From Crossaster papposus (taxonomy: Eukaryota; Echinodermata; Asteroidea; Velatida; Solasteridae), in assembly GCA_037893245.1 (NCBI GenBank), contig JBAIAA010000313.1:1424001-1488000 (forward strand): a stretch of DNA of 64,000 nt, read 5' to 3'. The notes beneath the pieces were generated by a model that had not been told where the DNA came from, did not search any database, and was given only the letters and a program-made list of their open reading frames with translations. Every line of letters begins with the position of its first letter. Position 1 is the first letter of the stretch. The position numbers and the translations under genes are program-made. Shown one piece after another: positions 19,723 to 30,400 of the stretch.

Positions 19723-21805
19723 AACAGACATTTCAATGGCTTAATTGTTACATGTACAATCTAAAAAATAATTTTATAGAAACAAACATATCTACAAAAA
19801 ATAGGTACCGGTACATACCGGTATAGTGAAAGGATAAAATGAGAATAAAATGAAAACAAAACACTGTTCTGCCAAAGAACAATAGTATTGTAGTGTGTTC
19901 ACCTCATAAAATGTGTGTACCGTATGTATAATAAATTGCATATATGGAACCATATATTGCAAAAAGTTAGTTGTTATATTCCTAATCAAAATGTACAGTT
20001 TATACCAATTACATCACATAATTGACTGTACATTAGATAAAATATTTGAAACAAATTCATATCATATATGCGAAAACAATTTTGCTGAAAACAATTTCGC
20101 TCATGCCCATCGCCCATACTGGGCACTGGCAAATGCTGATGTAGCTCCACGGATTTCTGTGAAGGAAACGCATGGCATTCTGGGTAGCACGACTTTTCAA
20201 ATTGCACGTAGTGCAGCTTAGCAGCTGAGTCGCGGAATGGGCGACTTCCAGTTCACAGTTTACACAAAATCTATCTCATCAGAGCTCAAAGTGCATCAGT
20301 AATTCATAGCGCCTAGTATAGGCGGTGGGCACGAAAGAAAACAATTTGCGATTTACTGCACGTAAATTGACAAGGGAAAAAAAAAAAGCTAAAACAATTA
20401 TAAATAAATAACAATTAAATTAAATAATCAGCTGCAGTTAAAAAGTAACGCAATACAATACGTCAAATGTCAGGCTTCTGCTGTGTCAAATGCACATACT
20501 TTTGAAATTGTCTAATAAATACGACAGTAGCACAACGTTTGATGCAAACCGTTTATTTAAATTTGACTATGTTGTGCTACACAACAGCAACTGCCATGTT
20601 ACACGACGGTAGCACGGCAATGCGTCAAACGTCGTGCCAGTATCGGGTCGAATTAAAATAAATTCCTACTTGGGCTCAAAGTGATTGGAATGTGCATGCG
20701 TGAGCACAAATTCAAGAAATAAAATTGTTATTTTTTTTTTTTCATGCGCGCCGATGCAGATCATGTGGAAAGAACCACGTTTTTCTTGTTTACTTATCCT
20801 GTCAACATTGAAACATTGACAACAATTAAAGGTGAAACACTTTTTTGGGAGAAGTGACCTGATATCTAAATATATGGTTTGTTTTTTCCAACAAAGCTTT
20901 GGAAATGTCTGGGTGATAAATGGCATCATTCCATGAACTAAGAATGTGAAGGGGGAGTGCAGTATCTAATATAATGTGGAAAACATCCACTATTAAATCA
21001 AAAGTTTAGTGCCTGGAGGGATTATTTGCCCTTGTTGTTTTTTATGAACATCATCATCAATGAACAGCAAAATAATTAAATCGTGTGAAATTTTTAGAAA
21101 ACAACATCTTGCTTTAAAATAAATCAATCCCATATTTGCTATCAGAACAACTGCTTAAAGGTCCGGTTTGGCGCTTGATTGGAGTACAATGTATATTCTA
21201 TGCAAATTAAACCAATCTGATTAATGATAAAAAAAACATCAATTTTCCAATGTGGATTATTGTGTAATGATTATTGTAATCTCCCCTGTCAAGGTAATTT
21301 GAGCGCATCTCTTGGGAAATGGAATCTTTGGTAATCACCTCAGAGTCAATGTTAGAGTCATTTGTTGTTGAGATTGAAAGCGAATGTGGCTTCTTATTTT
21401 CTTGTCAAACGTCTGCAAGAATGGTCTCTATATGACGGCGGTGATGCTTTTCTCGACTGTGATAAAAGTATCATGCAAAATGTGACCGATTCTCTCCTAA
21501 ACAGATAGACATTTCTAAAATCTCTGGTAAAAATCCCTTTTTTTCGGCTGCTCTGATGATACTTAAAATTGAAAAACTACAACTACATGCCGGTCCGCCA
21601 TTTGACAATAAGTACGGCAGTTTTGATATTTTATTAAATTTCACGTTTGACGCAAGTGTAGAATTTCCCGCACTTTGGCTGCACCAAAACAAATTGCATT
21701 CAACACGGCACAAGTACGACGTTTGACAGTTCCTCAGCTCTCACTTTTTTTATTAGGTTTACAATTTTCTTTGACATCGGTTATCACAAACTCACAACCG
21801 GAGCC

Positions 21806-22065
21806 ACCAAATGTGGTCCAGTGGTTACTGTGTTTAACCACAATGGTATGTGGGTTTGAACCCTAGCAGGGAACACGGTGCTTGTGTTCTTGGGCAAGAC
21901 GCTTTGCTACAATTGCCTCTCTCCACCCAGGAGTAATGGGTACCTGTGAAGGTAGAGACCACGTGCTGCTGAAGAAATGGTCTCGTTCCTGGTGAACAGG
22001 GATAATAACTGTAAAGCGCTTTGAAACACTACATAAAGCGCTACATAAGAACCAACATTATTATT
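21806..22065 (+). mobile_element. tRNA-derived SINE
   Basis: tRNA-like head (GTGGTCCAGTGGTTACTGTG ... GGGTTTGAACCCTAGCAGGG), then CTTGGGCAAGACGCTTTGCT, and a tail of CATTATTATTAAC type. The end TACATAAAGCGCTACATAAG is typical of invertebrate tRNA SINEs. Confidence 0.75.
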
Positions 22066-22119
22066 AACATGTTGGGACTACAGAGGTTAGTTTTCTTTCA
22101 AGGAAGAGTGTACCATTTG

Positions 22120-22260
22120 CTGCTACCCAAAAAGTAACCAACCAAAAATTTACAGATTTAAAGATATTAAAGTTTTAAAGATCTTGTTTTAAAAATATTA
22201 ATGACATCAAACTTCCTGTGAAATTGTCGCATGCCGTCATTTAAAAAAAAATATTAAAGG
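22120..22260. repeat. Dispersed repeat, second copy
   Basis: Counterpart of 11,310-11,430 (AAAAAGTAACCAACCAAAAA, CATCAAACTTCCTGTGAAAT). Confidence 0.6.
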
Positions 22261-24504
22261 TCATTTCCAAAAATGCATCGCAAAGCCGGATCTTTGGAAA
22301 TTTGCAATTTGTGAAAAGTGCTCAATGGTTATTTTGCATGACACATGCGTACATGGAGCTGCAAATGGCTAAATGAGAATTTTGACTCGGACGCAAATTG
22401 AAATTAGGACTTAGAATAATTGTTTGCCCGGAATATACAGCAAGTCATGCACCCATATTTTAATTTTATTTTTAGCCTACTGTACCTTACAGAGGGTAGC
22501 ATTCAAGACGGCTTCATTTCCATTATTAGTTTTTTTAATATAGATATCTTGTAATTGCATCACCACAAGTCATTACTAATTACAAGACAGCTGGGAAAAT
22601 GGAGTTTTATCTGTTCCTTGATATCAGGCAAATTACACTGGTGTTTAACATTACCCGTTTAAATCAGTAGGAATGTCCTAAATTTTCATGATACCACAAT
22701 GATATTTTGGACAATATCTAAGAACCTTTTGGCATTTCTTTCCAACATTTCAACACTGCTAGCATATTCCTCCTCTGTCCTATTATCTGTGGAACTCAAC
22801 AAATTATTCTGGCCCTATCCCCAAAGATTTTTTTTTTAAATAGCTATTTTTAAAAATCTCCTTATTTATATTAATACAATAAGAATTCTGGGTTTTGATA
22901 TTTTGTTTTAATACTCTGTTCTATTCCCACATACCCGTATTGTGTCTCGAAAATGACTTTAAATTTAGTTTGTTGCATGAACACAACTCAATGCAACATG
23001 TGTGGGAAAATGAGGGCGGAAAACCCGATAACATGTAATTGAAGAACAACTCCCTCAGGTGTGTGCAAATTCCTATTACAATTGGAGGATTCAGGACGGT
23101 TAGGGTTAAAGAACGTGGTTAAAATGTCTGCCTGGCTTGTCTTTTTTCATATCACAACTATTATGCACCGAGTGCGCAATTATGATGCACATGGCATTGA
23201 CTAATTCATTTTCAACTTCCAGGGTAAGTTGCGGACAATTATATCCTCAAAAGTGGTTGCAGAATTTTGAACAAATTATCTGAATCTTCATGCAGTAAAT
23301 TTAATGAAAATACTTTTTAACATTTAAAAAAAAATGCATCTAATAGGTGATGCAATGGGTTTATTGCGGATAACCTTGTCTGCAATTTATCCTGGATGTT
23401 TAACTGCAATAACCTAGACCTTTTTGATGGATGCACCCTCAAACCTGCAAAATGCTCCAACTGCGCCTGCTTACGTGTATAACACTGGCCTCAATATAGT
23501 GAGGAAACCAATGTTATAAAAGGAGGTGCCCATTGATTTTGCGTGTACATTTTTGGCATTTACATGTGTATGTCAAATACTTTTGAAGGATCACTAAAAG
23601 GCATATAATTCTTACCCCCAGAAGAGTATTTTTAGGGTATTATTTTCAGCCAAAATGAACAATGCACAATTGAATAGCCATTTTACCGTACCTTTCGGGG
23701 GGCGGGCCTTCAATTGGAAAAATGGCCCACAAACACACTTTAAGGGTGGGGAATGTAGAAATTACAAAATACATGTAATACAATATTAACTCCAACTTAC
23801 GTCATATCTTTTTCTGATTTTGGCCTTAGCAGTACATGTACAAGCAGTATAAGCAGTATATGAACAAGCAAAATTTCAAATTATATTTTACTTTTATTTA
23901 AAAGTAAGGTTTTTCATTAAAAACAATCTTCAATTTGCCCAGCTATTAATTATGAATAGTGTCCCTGTTCCCAAATGGGCGATTTTTTTTAAACATTGTT
24001 TTCTCGTGTATTTCGAACATTATCAAAATTCTTGATAAATTACATTTTTTTGTGTAAGTTTATATTATCATTTTTGTAATTGAACGCCTTGACCACAAAT
24101 GGCTATTGAATAATGCACATTGTTAATTTTGGCCAAAAAACAATCCCCTCAAAAAACTTTTCTGAAGGTAAGAAAAAATGGCATCAAGTGGATTTGGATT
24201 TGACAGTGTTTCATTAACACTGAAATGTACCTGAAATTGTATATGGGACATGATTTTGGACCACAGGCAAACAGACTATTAATGTACCGGTACTGATATT
24301 AAAAGTAAAAATGTTGTACATTTAATATGAATGACTTAATGCATACACGGACCACATGCTGTACAAATGTGAAAAACTAGTCCAGTTGATATGTGTAACG
24401 TTTCTTCTAAATTGTTTAAAACCCCAAACCTCCACTTTGGTCAAGCACATACCGGTACATGTACATGTATGTACAGTAGCATGTACAAGTATATTTTGCA
24501 TAAC

Positions 24505-27144
24505 TCAATTGTTACTCATATCTAAGTTATCAGCTCCAACAGGGTTTTCATCTGAACCAACACAGTGTCTATGCAAATTTGGATTTTGACTGTGTCTGTT
24601 CCTGCTGCGGACCGATGAAAACATGAGATTACAACCCTGAACAGTGCATTTATGCATCTCTCTGAGGTGGATGTTTTTGTAGTGAGTTCGAAGTGTATCT
24701 TTCGTACTGTAGGCCTTCTTGCAGATGTTGCAGATCAGGTTGCCTACAAATTTTAAAGGGTAGAGCTCTTTCGGGGATGTGGCAGGTGCCACACTTGGCG
24801 AGCTAAAAGCTTGGTTGTATGTGAGAGGGGACAGTCCATTTTGATCTACTTGCATAATGTAACGTTGTTGCGGGGTGGAAGCGCTGAATGGGGAAGATAT
24901 GGGATTGCTTTCTTGCATGGTGTACCGATGCTTGGAGGAGGAGGCAAGCTCTTGTTTTGTCAGCTGGAGATCAATCTCGTTGGGTGATGGTTGACGAATA
25001 CCGTTATCAATGCTCTCCACATTAAGACTGTTATCTAGTCTGGGTTGCTTGTAACGACCTCTGACTCCCTCAGAAGAATTTGTGCTGTTGGAGTCAGATA
25101 GGCTCTGGTTAGAGCTCTGGGTCTGGTCAGGTGCTTGCCCCAGAGGTGGGCAGTATGTCTGATTCAGAGGCTGGGTTTGATCAAAGCTGTCCTTCAAGGG
25201 AACCCCCTTCTCAAAAAGCTTGCGGTGGAGATTGAAGTTAGTGCTGTGGCGGTCCCGGCTTCGTCTGGAAGGGAACATGGCATTACAACCCTCGATTGAA
25301 CAAGCGTGCATGAGCTTTAAATGGACATTCTGATAATGAACCTTCACGGTTTGTTTGCTCTGGAAGGTTTTGGAGCAGAGATAACAAGAAGGTAGACCCT
25401 CATCGTTTATAAAATAGCAAGTATCTACTCCAATGCCAAGCTGTTCTGCTACCTGATTGCGAATGGTATCTTGCTCCAAGTGAATGTTTTCAATGTTATG
25501 ACTGATTGGTGTTCCGTCTGATGACATTTGTCCTCCTTGACCGAAGGCACCAGGTGGAACATAATTATACTCTCTTGTGGGACGATCACCATCTTCCTGA
25601 GAAGTGGCTTGGTATTCTACAATATCCTCCAAGTCTATCCCTGTCTCATCGTCTTCCACATCTTGCATGTCCTCATTCTGTACCTCTTGGTCTTCTGACT
25701 TAAATATCACACCCTCCACTTGGCAGTCATCATCATCTTCTTGTTTCGGGATGAAAACCTTTCTTGGTGCGTTGCTTTTACGTTTCTTGAAGTGATGCAC
25801 AGTGAATGATGGTGAGCCCCTGCTTGGCTGTGAAGGCTCTAAAACATCTAGGGGTTTAACATCCTCGGTAACATGCTGAGTTTCTATTAGATTAGATATC
25901 TCTGTGATATTTTCCACTTCCTCCTTAATGTGCTCCATGACTGAGGAATCATCTGAGGAATTCTGATGCTTGGAGGTTTCATCTGGACTAGTAATTTCAG
26001 AGGCTGGGTTGACGGCTGATGAAATGGCCACATCAATAGCACAGTTGCCTGGGTTTGCATCATCTTCCCCATTAACTAAAATGTTGTCACACTCGCCCAC
26101 GGTGGATGTCTTGTCCTCTTCCTCGGACACTATGGTAACATCTTCTGTAACCATGGAAACATCCTCATCAACACCATCTCTTTGCTCACCCTTCCCTCTA
26201 TCCTGCCATCTTTCTTCTCTTTGAAGTCCACCTCTACGTTTATTTGCACGACGATTGTTGTGATTGAATCTGTGAATCCTGGGGTTGGGGTTAGCACTAT
26301 GACGGTTGCGACTACGCAATGAGCTAAATGCCATATTGCATCCCTCTACTCTGCACCTGTATTTCACCTTCAAGTGAACTGCTCCAAAGTGAATTTTCCA
26401 TGTTCCTTTGTCGTAAAACCACTTATTACAAGCATTACATTTCACCTGTTTGCTATTTGGAAGCAAAGAATATGGTGTCCAGTTACGTCTTTTTGAAAGT
26501 GCCATTTTTCGGTGGCCTTTGTAAGAAAATGACGAAAAGCGCTTTGTGGTGGCCGGAAACATACTGACACTGCTGTTTAATAACGTTGGCGCACTCGAAC
26601 CACTGGTGGATCGTTCATCTTGAGCTGAATTCATCTGAATTGTGGGTGATCTCTTCATAGTGTGTGGATTAAAGTTAAGAGATGCCAGCCTTGCACGGGA
26701 CCGTGATGTTGGTTGAACCACTCCTGCTTTCAAGACAGTCTGTTCCAAGTTGGCAAGGTGAATATTGTGAGCCGGTATGGCACTGCTCGGACTTGTCTCT
26801 CTCTGAGCAACACTCTGAAGGGTCTTGCCAGGTTGAAGTTCTTCGTTACCTTGACGTGGTTTTACCAACGTTCTTGAAGAAGAAGGTGTAGATGGCAGTA
26901 TGTCAACTTGTGGTCTATCAAATGTATCGTTCGCATCACGTCTGCCACCGATACGTTCGATGAAAGCTCTTATATCGGACTCGTTTTTCTTCTGGACTGA
27001 ATGGGAGTCACCAACTTGGAGTTCTTGCAGCATAACCTCAGCGATAGACTTGGTCTCTCCAAAACGAAGGAACTGATTGAGGATAATGAGTTCCTCTTCC
27101 TGAGTGGAAACAGACCAATGTTGCAAGACCTTTCCATCTTGATC
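24505..27144 (-). CDS. BNC: Basonuclin exon 3: three C2H2 finger pairs
   Basis: Begins after acceptor ATACAG at [10 protein letters not shown] and runs 879 codons to TGA. It holds [14 protein letters not shown], then [18 protein letters not shown] (pair 1), [18 protein letters not shown] (pair 2) and [18 protein letters not shown] (pair 3), each followed by a second finger in C-x4-C form ([33 protein letters not shown]). Keeping all pairs in one large exon is typical for this family. Confidence 0.96.
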   Translation of the reverse strand, partial: DQDGKVLQHWSVSTQEEELIILNQFLRFGETKSIAEVMLQELQVGDSHSVQKKNESDIRAFIERIGGRRDANDTFDRPQVDILPSTPSSSRTLVKPRQGNEELQPGKTLQSVAQRETSPSSAIPAHNIHLANLEQTVLKAGVVQPTSRSRARLASLNFNPHTMKRSPTIQMNSAQDERSTSGSSAPTLLNSSVSMFPATTKRFSSFSYKGHRKMALSKRRNWTPYSLLPNSKQVKCNACNKWFYDKGTWKIHFGAVHLKVKYRCRVEGCNMAFSSLRSRNRHSANPNPRIHRFNHNNRRANKRRGGLQREERWQDRGKGEQRDGVDEDVSMVTEDVTIVSEEEDKTSTVGECDNILVNGEDDANPGNCAIDVAISSAVNPASEITSPDETSKHQNSSDDSSVMEHIKEEVENITEISNLIETQHVTEDVKPLDVLEPSQPSRGSPSFTVHHFKKRKSNAPRKVFIPKQEDDDDCQVEGVIFKSEDQEVQNEDMQDVEDDETGIDLEDIVEYQATSQEDGDRPTREYNYVPPGAFGQGGQMSSDGTPISHNIENIHLEQDTIRNQVAEQLGIGVDTCYFINDEGLPSCYLCSKTFQSKQTVKVHYQNVHLKLMHACSIEGCNAMFPSRRSRDRHSTNFNLHRKLFEKGVPLKDSFDQTQPLNQTYCPPLGQAPDQTQSSNQSLSDSNSTNSSEGVRGRYKQPRLDNSLNVESIDNGIRQPSPNEIDLQLTKQELASSSKHRYTMQESNPISSPFSASTPQQRYIMQVDQNGLSPLTYNQAFSSPSVAPATSPKELYPLKFVGNLICNICKKAYSTKDTLRTHYKNIHLREMHKCTVQGCNLMFSSVRSRNRHSQNPNLHRHCVGSDENPVGADNLDMSNN

Positions 27145-28909
27145 CTGTATGATATGAAAATGAAGCATAAAATAAAAACAAAAACACAGTAAAATAGCAA
27201 TTTAGTACACTAGTCAAGAACTCTAGTGCCAAGTACGAACTGTTAAAATTAAAGACAGCTGCATGATACAATCCCAAACTGATTCCAATACTCCCAAATA
27301 AGTTAAAGTAAAACTTGGCTGTCAGAAATCCTCACCTTGACATACATGTACCTGTGAAGCTATAGAGGAAAAAACCCTGTTTATTCTGCATTTTTAATGT
27401 TGTTTCACTTATGCATAGGTAGCTTGACAACAAGATTCTTTCTTACTCAATTTAAATTGTGACCTGCTCCCATAAAAGCAAAAACAAGTCATATTCTGGT
27501 GAAGTTGATTTGTTTAGGTTTACAATTTTGTCTAGCAACCCCCCCACCCCCCTCCAAAATAAAACACGTTATAAAAAAGACATATAAACGTTACCAAAAC
27601 TATCCAAAACACAAATTTTACCCATTTTATTTTGATCTTAGCACAAAATAGCCTGTGCGACTTGTTTCTGATTTCGTTGGACTGGGTCAAACTTAAAAAG
27701 CCCCAAGCTTCAAATCTTTGAATGTCATCATTGGAACTGAAGAGTGATATATAGTCTCAAGCACTTACCTGTAGAATGTAGCCTCTGGCGTAGTCCTCCT
27801 GAGCCCATCCCAAACCTTGCAGGATCCGGTCCACTTCCTCACTCTTTAGAACACTGAACAACCGATCCAAGAGGATCCGTAGACGTATCGGCGTAGCCTG
27901 GGCTCCATACAGCATTAAGCTGGCAATGTCGAAGGCGATGTCTGAATGGACAACCTCAACGAGTAGGGAAGGGAAGGCGTGTCCGGTGGAGAGCTTATCC
28001 ATGGCTGTAGTGTGGTGGTGAGATGACGGAGGAAGGGAGGGGAGATACAGGGATGCCTCAGTGGCAAGCAATGTCAATTTATCTTGGAAATTTGGGGAAA
28101 GATCCTGCTATCATCCGAAGCATTTGGCTAATTTGGTGTTTCTCTTACGGACTCTTAATGCTGCTACCAGTATATAAGTACACATATAATAATTTACATA
28201 CGTTCAAATGTAGTACACATTTACATCTGTAACCTTTGGATCCCTGCTTAGTGCCTTATTTTAGGAGTTATGAATGAGCACCGCTATTTAACAAATACCT
28301 CTCTTGTTTTTCTACATATGTATGCATGTCTACTCTTCCTTCTTTTTCTTTACAGCTCGGCTTTTAAATCACATACATGTAAGTTTGAAACACAAAATCA
28401 CCTCACTACATACATTTTGTGCATCTGTAATCCGACGGTTTCAAATACTTTTCATTTATCTTTTGTACAGTTGCTGTAAGCCTTTACAGCCTACAGTACC
28501 TAAAAACCAATAAGAATTGACACCTCTTGGATGAAATTGAACAAAACCTTTAAATGTCCAAGTATCGCACAAATCTATAAACTCTACATATTTTCAGTAG
28601 CATTTCAAATTGACAAATCCACGTGCAGTGAAACGCCTCGTAGCTGTGGATCACAGATCATGTATCCAAGTAGACATAAACTAATAAGACATCTCTTACA
28701 GTGCGTGGGCACCAGATTCACTAAGCACAGTCTTCCGCTTATTTCCGGAAATGACCATATGAGACTCCTCAGAGTTACACATGTAATTAAGCTTGTTCCT
28801 ACTCACCATGAGCGACCCAGCCATGCCGACACTGCTCACAGGTTCTCAGTTGAGTCTTCCCTGGAGCAAAACACTCACATGAACAGTTGGGAAGTGTGCA
28901 ACGGATAGA
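24505..28909 (-). CDS. BNC: Basonuclin zinc-finger protein, 3 exons (5' end missing)
   Basis: Exons in coding order: 28807-28909, 27769-28004, 24505-27144, phases consistent, about 992 residues, ending LDMSNN-stop. Basonuclins are nuclear C2H2 transcription regulators with paired fingers; vertebrate BNC1 and BNC2 and insect disco belong here. Seen: the diagnostic N-terminal Cys domain ([15 protein letters not shown] ... [11 protein letters not shown]), the conserved block [20 protein letters not shown] and FLRFGETKS, and three finger pairs with the family's VHL link and SRNRHS endings (pair 1 about 26,450-26,290; pair 2 about 25,395-25,225; pair 3 about 24,745-24,590). Acidic, low-complexity linkers separate the pairs, and a [10 protein letters not shown] stretch is a likely nuclear signal. 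The start codon lies in an upstream exon I could not place. Invertebrates usually have one gene, so BNC1 or BNC2 is not assigned. Confidence 0.95.
27769..28004 (-). CDS. BNC: Basonuclin exon 2: conserved N-terminal block
   Basis: Acceptor ACTACAG, donor GTAAGT. Encodes AMDKLSTGH, then [20 protein letters not shown] and [16 protein letters not shown], very close to vertebrate basonuclins. The ATG in AMDKLS is internal, not the start. Confidence 0.95.
28807..28909 (-). CDS. BNC: Basonuclin exon 1 seen: Cys/His N-terminal module
   Basis: Acceptor TTGCAG, donor GTGAGT. Encodes [18 protein letters not shown] and [14 protein letters not shown]. The pattern C-x4-C-x-C-x2-F-x-P ... C-x2-C-x-H-x4-H is the family's signature. 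A plus-strand frame over it is a shadow. The exon opens in mid-frame, so at least one earlier exon exists. Confidence 0.93.
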
Positions 28910-29264
28910 CTGCAACAAAAACACAAATAGAGGAAACAAAAGGTATCAATGTAAAAGTCTCTGAAATTATCTGATATGTGCTTGTGTTTAATAAAAAAAA
29001 AGAAAAAAAAAAGTCAAACCAATTAAAAATGCCAATTTAATATTTCAAACTTTTTAAAAGAGACATTTCTATCCCTACAAATGTAAATACAGGTTTTACA
29101 ATTTTAAACCAATTCAACAAATACTGTTAATTTCCACCATTGTTTTTCTTTAGAATCACAAAGGGACCAACCTTTTTTTCTATCAACCCTAACTTTTTAC
29201 CCCTTTTTCTTATACATAACCCGAATCCTGCAAAGTTCTCCAATATTGATTACTGGTGACCACT

Positions 29265-29420
29265 GCCTGAATCTACAAACAACGAGGCTGTAGAAGCTTG
29301 TCTGAAGAAAGTAGAGAGGGAAAGGAAAGAGAGAAGCAAGGACCCAAAAGTTGATGCGGCGAGGCAGAGGATGCTCAAGGCACATGTTGCCTTCAACAGA
29401 GATCGAGATTCTGAGCTGAT

Positions 29421-29457
<37 letters not shown>

Positions 29458-29870
29458 GGAGGAGTACAAGCTGAATGTACACAGTGTGCTACTATTGAGA
29501 GAGAGCGAGGAATAGAGAGAGAGAGGAGCAAAGCAGAAGAGCGGGGAGATAGTAGAGAGCGAGAATGCGCATGCAGCCCTGTGGCACTCAAGTAGCTGGA
29601 AGCTAATTAATGGCATCTCCAGCTGCCGAAGTTCCCAAGCTGTCAAGCTCAAGGCCCCAAGCACCAGAGTGAGTGCTGCTAGGGAACTCGCCCGAGATAG
29701 AAGATGAAGTCCAGGTGTGTAGCAACCTGCCCTTACCCATCAGTAACTTCACCTTGGAGGACTACCTGAAGGCCAAGTCGAACATAAAGACAGGGAAATG
29801 CTGTGGTGGGGACAGGGTGACACCCAAGCTACTTCTAAGTACAGTATGTCCCACTAGACGATAGATACAG
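29265..29870 (+). mobile_element. RTE-type LINE fragment, disrupted
   Basis: Pieces read NNEAVEACLKKVERER, SSWKLINGISS in shifted frames, then LLGNSPEIEDEVQV and PISNFTLEDYLKAKSNIKTG followed by KCCGGDRVTPKLL. This is the linker before the reverse transcriptase of RTE-like LINEs. It is interrupted by a G homopolymer at 29,420-29,456 and a GAGAGA patch, and is not functional. Confidence 0.7.
29420..29456 (+). repeat. Poly-G tract
   Basis: A nearly pure run of about 36 G, able to form G-quadruplex structures. Poly-Gly and poly-Pro reading frames across it are artefacts. Its exact length is likely unreliable in the assembly. Confidence 0.9.
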
Positions 29871-30011
29871 TATTGGTTAGTACTGATCCTTCAGGTCAGT
29901 TGGGTTCGGTCAAGTCCAAGTCCAGTTCGGACTTTTCCCCAAAAATATTGGTTCGGGTTCGGAAGTATACACAATGTACATGTACATATTGAAAAAACAT
30001 CAAAGGACTGT

Positions 30012-30400
30012 CGGAGTGTCGTGGCCGAGTGGTTAAGAGCGTGTGTTTTCTGTTCCACAGAGCGTGAGTTCGAATCCCGGCCGGGACACGTGTGTCCTTA
30101 AGCAAGGCAATTAAACCACTATTGCTTCGTCCTTCGGATGGGACGTAAAGTTGTAGGTCCCGTGTGTTGTATAATTTATAATGTGTGTATATATCTTTCC
30201 CATTATAACATTATAACATTGTATAATGCACGTAAAAGAACCCAGAACACTTATCGCTAAGAGAAGGGGTTTGCCCCGGTGTTCCTGGCTGACACAGCCT
30301 CTTTCTACGGGTTTCTTCTGGCTTACGAGCTACAGTGCCTTGAGCACTTTTGAAGGATCCTTGGTTTCATTACCAGAAAATAAATAATAATAATAATAAT
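30012..30400 (+). mobile_element. tRNA-headed SINE with (AAT)n tail
   Basis: Head GTGGCCGAGTGGTTAAGAGC (A box) and GAGTTCGAATCCCGGCC (B box), resembling a Leu/Ser tRNA, then TGTCCTTAAGCAAGGCAATT, CTTCGTCCTTCGGATGGGAC, GTAAAAGAACCCAGAACACT and AAGGGGTTTGCCCCGGTGTT, ending in AATAATAATAATAATAATAA. This body resembles SINEs I associate with echinoderms. It is a SINE, not a tRNA gene. Confidence 0.82.

Larger units (their letters stand above)
12831..24504. other. Long spacer without a supported gene
   Basis: No exon chain could be built here. It contains family A elements (13.8, 19.4 kb), a TTAA MITE (15.1 kb), SINE pieces, a TIR element at 16.6 kb, two copies of a 0.4-kb repeat, and a C-rich tract at 18.65-18.90 kb. 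The 5' exons and promoter of the WD-protein gene and the basonuclin 3' UTR should lie inside it. From about 22.4 to 24.5 kb I see only AT-rich unique-looking sequence. Confidence 0.6.

Noticed and set aside
28531-28908. 125-residue plus-strand frame
   Set aside because: Its end is antisense to the basonuclin Cys-module exon; the rest has no support.
29197-29664. Poly-proline and poly-glycine frames on both strands
   Set aside because: Produced by the G homopolymer inside a LINE fragment.
30015-30090. tRNA-Leu/Ser gene
   Set aside because: A and B boxes are present, but the sequence runs on into a SINE body with an AAT tail, and the acceptor stem does not pair well.
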